A stretch of 64,000 nucleotides of DNA from Larix kaempferi (Eukaryota > Streptophyta > Pinopsida > Pinales > Pinaceae): positions 2,051,501-2,115,500 of the forward strand of contig BSBM01000320.1 in NCBI GenBank assembly GCA_027924585.1, given 5' to 3'. The stretch's first letter is position 1. Every line of letters begins with the position of its first letter. The notes under the pieces were generated by a model that worked only from the letters and a program-made list of their open reading frames with translations, was not told the origin of the DNA and did no database searches. This document shows, one piece after another, positions 11,892 to 21,774 of this stretch. The translations under genes were made by a program, and so were the position numbers.

Positions 11892-12647
11892 GAAATCACA
11901 AAGCAGTTACCAATCCCCCCATCTCAGGGAGAGCTTCTCCATCCTCCCTGTCTCGGGGAGAATGTGTCACTGATGCTGCGACATCAACAATTGTTGTATC
12001 ACAGTCTGCAGATTGACTCCTGCACATTGTAAATTCCATTCTTGACTTGAACTTGAACACCTTCCTTTCAAATTGTCAAATACTATTGGCTCAACACTGA
12101 AAATGCTTCGGGTCTCAATCTGCTTCACCCATGTACTTCTTCTGTTAATCCTAATTCTTGTATGCTTGTTTTGAAGCTCTAATGTGAAAATTCAACAGAT
12201 TAAAATTGTTTTCATGTTTCCGATGGCCACATGTTCTATGACATAGAAAAATTTTCATTTAGTTTGATGATTTTTTGAATATTTAGAACCTTATATTTAT
12301 TTAATAATTCATTTCATTATGGGTGCGTGAAAAACAGAAGCAGTTGGGTTTGAGAAAGTGCCTTGGATGTACCAGACAACCCCATCGGTGATCCAGGTAG
12401 GCTCCAACATTGCATTCTAAACTTGGGTATGATTTTTATTAGATTCTTGTCAGTAATTTCCAGATTTTTTATCATTGCAATTCTAAGGGAAGCAATATTT
12501 AAGAATTGCTCTTATGCCTTTCAATTTCTCCCAGCTCCCATGGAAAGGTATAACTTGAGCATTATGTAGAGTTTCGGGGATGCCAACTAAATTATTTTTC
12601 TTCACCTCAATAGAAAAAATCAAGTAGTCAATTTGCATTATGTAAGT

Positions 12648-13107
12648 CACTACAAGGAAAAGGCCCTCTAGTGGAGGTTATAGCAGGAGCCCCTAAAAAA
12701 GAGGTCGAAATTCCATTTATAGTGGAGGTTTCTAAGGGAGGCGATCGGGCGAAGATTTAAGCATATGTTGTTTTTCGGTGTGTTTAACACCAAAACACAC
12801 TGGTGCATTTCTAAACATAACGCAGCGGTGTGGCACGAAATTCTACGGCACCACGACAGAGAAAAAATATCGATAAAAAAAATTAATTAAAAAACTCGTG
12901 TTATTTTAATACCCGTTTCGCGATGCGTTAATAGATACTAAATGCACCGGGGCATTATAAGATAAAATCCACAGTGTGGTTAATAGATGATAATTCATCG
13001 CATTATCAATATATTTGTTAACGGCAAGTCAAATAAAAGGTGCACCAGATAACCATAACTGCATCGGTGCATGTTTAATCAACAAACACACAGCCTTTTA
13101 CTATAAA
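12648..13107 (+). mobile_element. CACTA-type transposon left end, copy 1
   Basis: Begins CACTACAAGGAAAAGG, very like the termini of plant En/Spm (CACTA) transposons. TAGTGGAGGT occurs twice soon after (about 12671 and 12717). A subterminal zone follows with many short GGTGCA/TGCACC-like motifs in both orientations, the usual CACTA arrangement. Solo LTR B then interrupts it, and the same kind of subterminal motif resumes at 17354. I found no matching inverted right terminus, so the element is truncated or decayed. Copies: 36363..36822 and 60073..60532. Confidence 0.5.
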
Positions 13108-13367
13108 TGTAATATCCCGAATTTTGGACGGACTGTTTTATGATGTTATATTGGGCCACGGCCCCAGCACCTGTGATTTATTCTTTTGTAGACTGACACA
13201 TTGGGCATGGACCCTGACTAAATTTCATTACTTGATTATATACTAGGCAAGGGAGCCCCAATGTTCTTATTATGTTTTGATGTGGGTACAAAACCCTAAT
13301 ACATATTGAGATGACCTTTTGTTACTTATTGTGCAGAGCTGTGATTTTACATGTTTATCCTATATGA

Positions 13368-13714
13368 TGTGTTGAGCGTGGACTTCGAAACACACAAGAG
13401 ATCTACGTACTGGGCATAAGCCCCGATGTACCTAGATGAATGTTTATGTATTGGGAGCAAGCCCTCATGTACACTGAGTGTTGGGAATAAGCCCTGGAGC
13501 ACTCCAAGCTTGAAATAAAATGAATACCGGATCCGAGGCCACTTAAATAGTCTAGATGTGCCTCACGACCACATTCTATCTCTAGTGTTGAGCAGAGGCT
13601 CTGGAATTGCACTAGCGTAACACCCATGTGAGAGTGTTGAGTTAAAAGGCTCTGAAGAGCACTCGGGGTTACTAGATCTCAAGTGTTGAGTCTGAAGGAA
13701 TCTGAAAAGCACTT
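13368..13714 (+). other. Stem-loop array in solo LTR B
   Basis: Counterpart of the array at 6118..6467. Outer stems: TGTGTT/AACACA (13368, 13389), GTAC/GTAC extended by CTA/TAG (13403..13435), TGTA/TACA (13447, 13470), GAGTG/CACTC, CTAGTG/CACTAG (13582, 13610), GAGTG/CACTC, AAGTG/CACTT (13681, 13710). Several stem positions differ from LTR A while still pairing. The other copies are at 37083..37429 and 60793..61139. Confidence 0.7.
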
Positions 13715-15248
13715 ATGTTTCTTATCACAACTATTCGAATTGATTAAATAAATCTTATTATCATCAAGTGCTGCGGGAACTACCACGTTAAAACGAGGGA
13801 ATCTGACATGCAAAGGGAGAGACTAGAGGTGCCTATCCTAGCTTACCGAGACCGTCCAAAGAAGGGGACCTTATCCTTAAAAAGATTAAAAAGAAGTATC
13901 ATGTGAAGATACATAAAATATAACATCACCACTTAAAGCATAAATTAACTAAATAGTAGTTTCCTATGGTTAAGCATGCATAAAAGCCTCAAGGCTAATG
14001 TTATTATTAACAACTTTAATAATAATGATTGTTACTATTTCTTTATTAAACACATTTGTTTTATATATAGTTGATGCATTGGGTTAAGAAATCAATAATG
14101 CATTAATAAATAAATTGAAATATTAAGTTGATCACAAATTATAGAAAGGCTTAAATAAAAAAAAATACTTTAGTTAAACAAATGGAAAAGTCATAGTTCC
14201 AAAAGAACTAGTGATTAATTAAAACAAATATTCTTTTATAAATTAATTTATTTGATTTAAAGAAACCAAATTATTCCAACAGTCCTAATTCAGGATTCCC
14301 TACATAAAGAGGACAGACCCCAAAGTTTGGGGATCATCTTTTCATCATCGCTCTCTTATGGAATCAAAGAGAATTTTCTGCTCCAAGAATTGAAGTAGCT
14401 CACATAAGTTTTAGACCTGAACCAGCAGTGGACCTAGGGTCTCTATCTCTCAATTTGCATGTCAGAACCAGCTCGGGGGGCTCCATACTAAACCAGGAAC
14501 GGTTGTAGGATCAGGGTTGGGAGGAACGTGGTAGTCCCAAAGTTATCTAGTCAAGGAATCATTCAAATCAGGTCAGCTGAACACAGCAATATTTTCCACT
14601 AATTAATGGTTTGAGTGTGCAGGTTACTACAGAAGAAGGGCACGTTACAAGCTTGCAGGTATGAATTATTCCACTCACCATATTTTATTTATGCAATTTG
14701 AATAGCTTGTTACTTAGTATTTAATTCCCTTAAACCATCTACATCAATACTTTTCTTAAGGAGCAAAGGGCCTTTAGGGAATGGGTTAAATGCATATCAA
14801 ACTTCATATTCAGAAACCTTATCAACCCTGGAAAATTACTTCGTGATGACTGTCGCATGTCTAGCATGGCTAGTCCACTAGCCTGTGCTAGACATCTATG
14901 TAGAAAATCTATAGACTAGTATTTCCTATAAGTTTGAACAGACAGTATCCTTTTTATTATGACAGTATCTTATATACTAATCAGTCATTGTTTCCATTAT
15001 AGTTTGGTTATTTATTAGACAGGTAAATACATGTATTACAGAGATCTTGTAGAACGAAAGATAGGGCTTAGACAGCCACAAATACCTTTTTCATATTTTA
15101 TTATTAACCAAATTATTGTAGATTTATTCCTGATCTAAACCATTATTTCAAATCCAAACGAAATGCTAAATCCAAACCATACAGACGCCACACAGAAAAC
15201 GAAAATAATAGTTGTAAAGAGAACTTTAAACATTCACACATATTTTTC

Positions 15249-15254
<6 letters not shown>

Positions 15255-15288
<34 letters not shown>
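15255..15288. repeat. TA microsatellite, copy 1 (17 units)
   Basis: Uninterrupted TA run inside LTR B. Confidence 0.9.
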
Positions 15289-15291
<3 letters not shown>

Positions 15292-16423
15292 CAAAACACA
15301 AGTCAAGGGGTCGAACCCCATGGTCTTTCTTTTGCCAAAACGCATCAACATGTAGCTGCAAGCTACAAACCCACACTCTCATAAAACGAGAATTTCGGGT
15401 ATAGATATCAAACATACAAATCTAGAATAACAGCTGTTTAAAGAATCTATACCAACAGTAACATCTACAGGATGCCCACCTGGGCGTCATCGTTTTCCTT
15501 CTTTTACAAATCACCACAGTAGAATCTCTCCATCAAACACTATGTCCAGGAATCCAATGCAGACAAAAGTCAAAACCCAGGGGTCTTTAAATTCAAAACT
15601 ACAGTACAAGTATAGCTTCATTACGAAACCATGATGCTTTCATTGACAGTCCACATCGAAAATTAAACAGACAGAGCTACAATCAAAATGAGAATTCATT
15701 ACGGCAACATAAAACCCCATAGGCTGAGCCACTGTTACATTCTCGGAACCAAAAACGACATTGATAGAAAATCTAGAAACGTTGTACTTCTTACCCATAT
15801 TCAAAACATACATCCAAAACACCATACATCATACAGGGAAGAATTCCCTGAGCAAAACCCAATTTCATGACAAACCACAAGAACCACAAATGAATGTGCC
15901 AACAATGGCCATTAAAACCAGAGTATACTAGTCAAAAGCATCGGGCAAGTAATAAAAATGATCTTCTAAATACCCATAGAAATTACACAGGAGTTCCTTT
16001 TCGCTACATCTCATTATTACATTTCGAAACCCCATAGATTCAATGCATTCGATGGTCCAGCCAATAGGCGACCCTTCCAGACTTCCAAATAGAATCAGTG
16101 TGCCAAAGGCTCACGAAATCCTCCCATGAAACAAAACGAGACACATAAATGCACCACCAGAGATGCGAGAGGCAGAGCAACGTGGGTGGGTAAGCTAGAC
16201 TTACCAATACCCTTGACACGCCAACAGAAGCCCAGGACGCCCACGGCATTACACCTGAAGCCACTACCACCTGCCAATCCAACAAGGAAACGCAAGTTAA
16301 ACCCTCAAGAGGTATGCATAGGGAGAAATGAGTCCCATAACAGGTTGACGATTTTAGCAAGGCCATACCTGAGCAGGATACGACACTCTCCACGCCGCCA
16401 GGCGAGCTAAAACGCCACATGCA

Positions 16424-16449
16424 CTGACCATGAGCATAGCTCAGGCCAG
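16424..16449 (+). other. Two-step hairpin in solo LTR B
   Basis: CTGACC pairs with GGCCAG (one mismatch), then an A bulge, then TGAGC pairs with GCTCA around loop ATA. Relative to LTR A the outermost pair of the inner stem has changed from C:G to T:A. Other copies: 40138..40163 and 63830..63855. Confidence 0.65.
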
Positions 16450-17353
16450 GGCACGAAGGCACCTCCACAATATGGTGAAGTGCTGAACCAAAACCAAACG
16501 GAAACGCAGAAGGCTTGACCAAGGAAAACCCCAAATCGTTACAAACCCTCACTGGACAGCCTGTCATCCACTTTACACCAAACCCTGCTTTATTGGAGAC
16601 TCGAATATTTGTGCAAAACAATAGTTTGAGTCGTGTGATAATAGCCACAACTTGCTTAGTATGCATGCGTTGGTCCAAGGGTCTCACTACTATGATTTTA
16701 CATCAGCAAACCCCTTGGAACTATAACTTTTGTATTTTGCTATATCCATTAAAGGACTTGACCATCACTCTTAAAACCTATACCTTGTAAAAACTGGAAA
16801 CATTTGGATAGAAAATGGATAGATCCTCTAGGGTGGAAATGTCATAGGATAAATACCTGCAATCACAAATATGAAATTATTGTATTAGCGAAAATGCTAA
16901 GTAAGTCCATAAACACCCAAGAATACTCTTACCTCTCGGCAGCCCTCTCGAGGTATGTTTTCCTCTCCTTGATTGATACATGTCCCACCATGGTTTCAAC
17001 ATCTCATCAACAAAGGCCATATCACATGAAGGTGCCATTTAGACATTCATAATACATTCATATGATTTCATTAAAACTGTATGAAAGAATTGCTATTACA
17101 GTTACACCGGCAATTGTAAACTCGTAACCGGGATACATCAATAATTAATTCCACATTGCTTCCGCAGGATTGAAAATGTAAAAATCTAGAGAGATCATGA
17201 TTATTTAGGAATGGTCGACTTCCTTTTATCTACAGTAAGCATTTACATATTTTCCTAGTTTTAGAATTAACTTGCGACTATTTTATTCTCAATCAGCATC
17301 TATTACAGGGACGGAATTTTTTTTTTAATTTTTGCTATTTATGGGACATTGCA

Positions 17354-17880
17354 ACAAAGAAATTCATTGCAAAATATCTTAAAATTTTATTTAAAAACCC
17401 TACTTGATGGTGCATCGGGTTGATATGCTTAATCGCAAATATCATAGACGGTGCGCTGGATAACAATAATGTGCTGGTTCTTTTCTATTTGACAAACGCA
17501 CTGGTTGTTATTATAATAAAACAATTCCATGCAAAACCCTTTAAATTTGTCTAAAAAATCCTACTATTCGGCGTGTCTCGTTTATTGTGGGCATCGGTGC
17601 ACTTTAATGTCGGTCGCACCGGAACAGGGTTTAATATATAAAAAAGTGTGGTAAAAATCATTTTTGCCACTTCTCAATTTGTTTTACCCCAAGTGCACTA
17701 GTGCTTTACCTTGCCCACTTGGACGCCCTAACATAAGTGGTCTACATGGACACATTCTTCATCCGTATTGTCTACTGCTGCAAGTTTGAATTTTGACAAA
17801 CAATCGTCAAAATTGAAATTTTCTGTACATCGCCAGGATGCCTCCCCGATGGGCCGTTCAACAGGTAAATGGATTCTCAC
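17354..17880 (+). mobile_element. CACTA-type fragment continued, copy 1
   Basis: After LTR B the GGTGCA-type subterminal motifs continue (about 17410, 17455, 17595, 17618). A TATATAAA-like stretch is near 17635. About 200 bases later an ATG at about 17838 opens nine codons ending in CAG before GTAAAT, a good donor site. This resembles a CACTA subterminal region leading into a transposase promoter and first exon. I could not follow an open frame into a second exon. The right boundary is a guess. Copy 2 is 41068..41594. Confidence 0.35.
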
Positions 17881-17889
17881 TTCATAATT

Positions 17890-18960
17890 TAATTTTTTAA
17901 TGGATTAATTTTTAGAATTAACCACGAGATCAACCGTGGCATCCAACCCATCAAAACAAAGGCAAGGAAACTTATATTAAGGGATTAGGAAATGCCATTT
18001 GTAAATAGAGATTTATTAGTGAATAGGATGGACTTTTATATTATATTATTCAATAAGTGTTTATAACTATAATTCTCCTATATTTTTATAATCCTATTTG
18101 TACTTGTTATTCACTTTTTATGTCATTTTTAATACAGCAATGTGAAACCCTATTTGAGTAAATACAAAATAACAAGCATTAAGATAAAGGAATAAAACAA
18201 TGTACAAAAGAAGTGACTTTTGTAGCAAATCATTAGGACGGAGAGCTACAAGAACCATAAAAACGATAAAGTAAAAACACCTACGATAAAGTAAAAACAC
18301 CTATTGTTGTATCAATACCATCTTACAAAGTTAACACACTTCCATTTCCCATCCATCAAAATAGTTATGATATATTGTTTAAAGAGTAAACATGTTCCTA
18401 AAATAACAAGCTCAACATAGAAGAAATTGTTACCATGAAGTGAGAAAATTACTTATTCTTTAACATTGTCTAGGAAAGGGGAAAATTAATTTTACAAGTG
18501 TATGTCCCTATTTTAAATATTTAAATTCGTTATTAAAACCTTATTTGAAAAGTTGAATACGCTCCCTAAGTAAATAATAAGATTTATAAGAAAGTACTAA
18601 TTTATTAAATAAATAAATATTTTAAATATTATTTATAAACACATTTATCTACATGCTATAATAACAAAAGAAAATATTACATAGGATTTAAATACAAAGT
18701 GTTCTTTGCACAAAATAAATGTGTAGAATTTGAAGCTTCATAAAAATTTGCTAGAATGCATAGCTTCATAACATTGTGTTAGGCTACAAGGTAAGGATGA
18801 TTCCAACCATAAATTCTACATGAATTTCAAACCCTAAGTTTTAGTTTTGATTCATTTCTCAATTGGATGTCTTATAGTTATCTATCCATCCAAGCCAATT
18901 TTATTGCGCCTCTCCCTCCGCCCTCTAAAGCCAGTATGCGGGAGATCTTGTAACATGTGT
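17890..18960. other. AT-rich spacer, copy 1
   Basis: Very AT-rich DNA following the CACTA fragment. It holds the 20-bp duplication at 18263 and nothing else I can name. Copy 2 is about 41600..42670. Confidence 0.5.
18263..18302. repeat. 20-bp tandem duplication
   Basis: ACGATAAAGTAAAAACACCT twice in a row with no mismatch. Copy 2 is at 41978..42017. Confidence 0.95.
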
Positions 18961-18967
18961 CTGTGGA

Positions 18968-19380
18968 GTAACAAAATAATACAAAGTAAAAAGTAATAAA
19001 TGTTATGTGGGCCATAAACAAAAAAGAATAATAGAAAGTAAAAAGTAAATATGAGACTTCAACTAGAGAATTTAGAGCTTAGGATTAGGTGGTAAATATT
19101 ATGTCGGCCATAAACAAAAAAGAATAATACAAAGTAAAAAGTAAATATGAGACTTAAACTAGAGACTTTACTTTTTACCTTTAATACAAAGTAAAAAGTA
19201 AATATGAGAGTTTAGAGTGTTTGTCGAGTTTGTCTAGTAACAAAATAATACAAAGTAAACAAAAAAGAATAATACAAAGTAAAAAGTAATAAATATTATG
19301 TCGGCCATAAACAAAACATAATAATACGAAGTAAAAAGTAAATATGAGACTTAAACTAGAGACTTTAGAGCTTAGTATTA
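18968..19380. repeat. AT-rich minisatellite, copy 1
   Basis: Irregular repetition of a ~95 to 110-base unit with internal partial copies. Shared words are AATAATACAAAGTAAAAAGT, ATTATGTCGGCCATAAAC and AACTAGAGACTTTAGAGC. Units are disordered by internal deletions. Copy 2 is at 42676..43090. No coding potential seen. Confidence 0.85.
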
Positions 19381-19463
19381 AGTGGCTCGGGTATTACACT
19401 CAAGGAGCTATTCAAGGAGGCGGCGCTTGATAGAGCCTAGGATTTGGATCTGGGATGGTTTAG

Positions 19464-19589
19464 TTTGGATTCAAACTTAATTTTTTTTAGTTTGTTACAT
19501 CCTTGTCTCATGAATGCTCACCAAAATTAACTTTGGATACAAACTTAATTTTTTTTAGTTTGTTCTACCCTTGTCTCATGAATGCTCAC
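19464..19589. repeat. 68-bp tandem duplication
   Basis: Two units starting TTTGGATTCAAACTTAATTT (19464) and TTTGGATACAAACTTAATTT (19532). Copy 2 is at 43173..43298. Confidence 0.9.
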
Positions 19590-20009
19590 TTGATGACCCA
19601 AGGAAAAACAAGCTAACAAACAAGTAAAAATATCATTTTTAAATGTTTTGACTCTCTCTATACTTTGAAATATTGTCTATACTTAACAAATTGATTATGT
19701 ATCTCCAACAACTTTGTTTGGGATTTTGTTACACATTAATACTTGGCTTTAAAATCCGGACAAGTGTTATGGCTATTAAATTTTACATGCTTAGCAATTG
19801 TTGAATGTATTGTCCAATGTAGTAAAGATAATTGTAAAATATAAGCTTATATGTTTATAATTTCTTACTACTCATCTCCATCGAACTTAAATATGTTCAT
19901 CCTCTTTAGTTTAGATGGAAGAAGAACTGTATACAATACTTTAAAGTTGTCTCTACTAAATAGTAATATGTTTTTGGCATTACTTCAATAATATTAACGG
20001 CTGTCTCTT

Positions 20010-20115
20010 CCCATTATACATACAGAATTTCTTCAAATGAGAAATAAAAAGATAATTATCTACCCATTATACATACAGAATTTCTTCAAATGAGAAATAA
20101 AAAGATAATTACTTT
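20010..20115. repeat. 53-bp tandem duplication
   Basis: Two nearly perfect units starting CCCATTATACATACAGAATT at 20010 and 20063. Copy 2 is at 43719..43824. Confidence 0.92.
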
Positions 20116-20518
20116 AAATTATTGAAAGAAACAATGAAATTTGAAATACTACCATTGATAGAATTTTGTTTGTAACATATAAGTATGAATTTGCGGTTTT
20201 GTAAAATAAAGTTATGCTATAAACAACATAAATATAACATTTATCTCACCACGACTGATTCTTTTTATCGAGAATACAATGTCGCCAAGCTCTTTCGGTT
20301 CTTCCACAGTATGCACAGATCAATATTAAATCAAAATAATAGGGAACATATAAAACAAAAAGAATTCAACGGTGTTTTTACTTAAACAATGTAGTCATAT
20401 TTAAACTACTGAACCACTGAGTAGATATTGTCTCTAGGACATCCACACACAGCTACCATTCTACAGCAGGCAACCCTACATTGATTCTCAAAGAAAAAAT
20501 GAGTAAACAAAGAAAATA

Positions 20519-20857
20519 TCATGATTGATTTGTATATTTAAAAAAGAAAACCATTGCAATTTTGGCTCTAATCCACAGCCCCACAGCAGGCGATAAGATG
20601 ATCTGAGAGGCATCTATAATTACAAGAACAGAATTCCATGGTATTATTGATGATACTAGCCAATGACTCACCTCCAGTATTTGATGTGTCACCCTAGAGA
20701 ATGGTCCATTTACAAGCCATGAACTATTATATGAGACAACGGACTTGAAGCATCTTTGTGAGGTAGTGAAATGCTCGCAAATTATTTGTGTTTTTTTACG
20801 AGTGTCAGCATGCAGATGACATGTTTTTTGCGCACTAGAAAAATGTTTCACTTGCAA
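20519..20857 (-). other. Unrecognised 112-codon ORF downstream of RRM gene
   Basis: Minus-strand ORF on the same strand as the RRM gene, starting about 320 bases past its stop codon. I recognise no domain. It contains a strong donor-like sequence, AG followed by GTGAGT (20671 down to 20666), so the true transcript, if any, may splice here. Its preservation in copy 2 (44228..44566) reflects recent duplication and is not evidence of coding. It could be an extended 3' UTR, an exon of an unseen gene, or chance. Confidence 0.2.
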
Positions 20858-20992
20858 ATCTTTTACATAGACAAATTAGTCTCAATTTTCAGCTTGAATT
20901 TGTAAGAAAAGACAATTTTCAATCGCAAATATTTTAGAGCAGCAAATAAGTCTCAAAATTTTGAGCATGCAGCCATTTCTGTCTGGCAAAAT

Positions 20993-20998
20993 TTTATT
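20993..20998 (-). promoter_or_regulatory. Candidate polyadenylation signal of RRM gene copy 1
   Basis: AATAAA on the minus strand, about 180 bases downstream of the RRM stop codon. The distance suits a plant 3' UTR, but AT-rich DNA makes chance matches common. The same hexamer is at 44702..44707 after the second copy. Confidence 0.3.
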
Positions 20999-21174
20999 TC
21001 TGTAAAATTAATTTACATTTTAATTTTGTATCGGTTGAAATTGGTTATCCAATATTTCATTTATATTATAATGGCTTAATGGATTCCATTAAATCCCAGT
21101 TAATGTACGAACTTGGTAATGGCTAGGCGAGAGCAGCAACGCCCCAAAATAGTAATTATGTTTTTAATCAACAA

Positions 21175-21774
21175 TCAAATTCTATGAAATCTACCAGTGG
21201 CAAGCGGTAGCGAGGAAGTAGGTGGTGCAGTGGGGACTTGGGCAGCGGAGGCGGCGGTGGTGGTGGTGGTGATGGGCCGTACGTAGCCGAAACGTGAATT
21301 TGAGGACGACGAAGGAGGACTTTGCTGCTGAATGGGGAGATTGTTATTTGTTCTTCTGTTAGAAGTTGCTCCGACTCTTCTGGAATTAGCTGGAGGCGGC
21401 TGCTGCATGGAACGGCTTGTGTTGTTGTTGTTGCGGTTCCACTTTGCGTGTTTCCTTTTGCGGGAGACGCTGATCTGTCGGGACCGGAGCATGGAGCCAT
21501 TCAACTGGAGAGCTTTGTCTACGCTGTCCACATCTGAGAACTCCACGTACGCATATCCCTTTGGGTTCCCGAACTCATTTGTGGGAATGGTAATGCGGTT
21601 TACTGTCCCGCAGCACTCAAAATGTGTCTTCACATCTTGTGCTCTGCACCAATAGTCAACATTGTCTACGTAAACTGAATATCGTTCGAATTCTCCATCT
21701 TCTCCTTCTTTAATACGTATCGCCTCCTCTTGCAAATGCAGCTTCTTCCCCGATTTCTCAGAATTCATGGCCAT
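21175..21774 (-). CDS. PABPN-like single-RRM RNA-binding protein, copy 1
   Basis: A 199-residue protein with one RRM at about residues 32 to 106. RNP2 is VYVDNV (34-39); RNP1 is KGYAYVEF (72-79), a perfect match to the RNP1 pattern. The segments CGTVNRITI (55-63) and ALQLNGS (88-94) resemble nuclear poly(A)-binding protein 2 (PABPN), which binds poly(A) tails in the nucleus; a role here in poly(A) or mRNA binding is inferred. The usual long acidic coiled-coil N-terminus is reduced to about 30 residues. The C-terminus is low complexity, rich in N, Q, P, S and T with scattered R. The start is supported by an in-frame TAA nine bases upstream of the ATG; a second Met is at residue 3. The ORF is uninterrupted, whereas plant PABPN genes usually have introns, so a retrocopy is possible. 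It is the only convincing gene per unit. It could instead be another single-RRM protein of the same fold. Confidence 0.85.
   Translation of the reverse strand: MAMNSEKSGKKLHLQEEAIRIKEGEDGEFERYSVYVDNVDYWCRAQDVKTHFECCGTVNRITIPTNEFGNPKGYAYVEFSDVDSVDKALQLNGSMLRSRQISVSRKRKHAKWNRNNNNTSRSMQQPPPANSRRVGATSNRRTNNNLPIQQQSPPSSSSNSRFGYVRPITTTTTAASAAQVPTAPPTSSLPLATGRFHRI

Larger units (their letters stand above)
13108..17353. mobile_element. Solo LTR B, copy 1 (4.25 kb)
   Basis: Starts TGTAATATCCC and ends GGGACATTGCA. The flanking 5-mers are ATAAA (13103..13107) and ACAAA (17354..17358), a target duplication with one substitution. It is a diverged relative of LTR A in the same orientation, with the same hairpin array near its start. 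The independent target duplications show that A and B are separate insertions and not the two LTRs of one element. The imperfect duplication hints that B is the older insertion. It interrupts a CACTA-type fragment. It also contains a TA microsatellite (15255..15288) and a 215-codon antisense ORF (16040..16687) that I do not regard as a gene. Confidence 0.78.

Noticed and set aside
11900-12031. Minus-strand 43-codon ORF rich in D and S
   Set aside because: Short, with no recognisable domain, inside the repetitive block after the LTR-like sequence. Not enough to call a gene.
16040-16687. Minus-strand ORF of 215 codons, the longest in the window
   Set aside because: It lies wholly inside solo LTR B, has a W/S/C-rich composition typical of antisense frames, shows no domain, and no matching frame is evident in LTR A. 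Its presence in the other copies only reflects duplication.
5830-17353. LTR A and LTR B as the two LTRs of one non-autonomous element
   Set aside because: Each has its own target duplication, the 2.9 kb between them lacks a primer-binding site and polypurine tract, and the two are too diverged.
21168-21655. ORFs of 71, 107 and 110 codons overlapping the RRM gene in other frames
   Set aside because: Shadows of the GC-richer RRM coding sequence; the frame with the RNP1 and RNP2 motifs is the real one.
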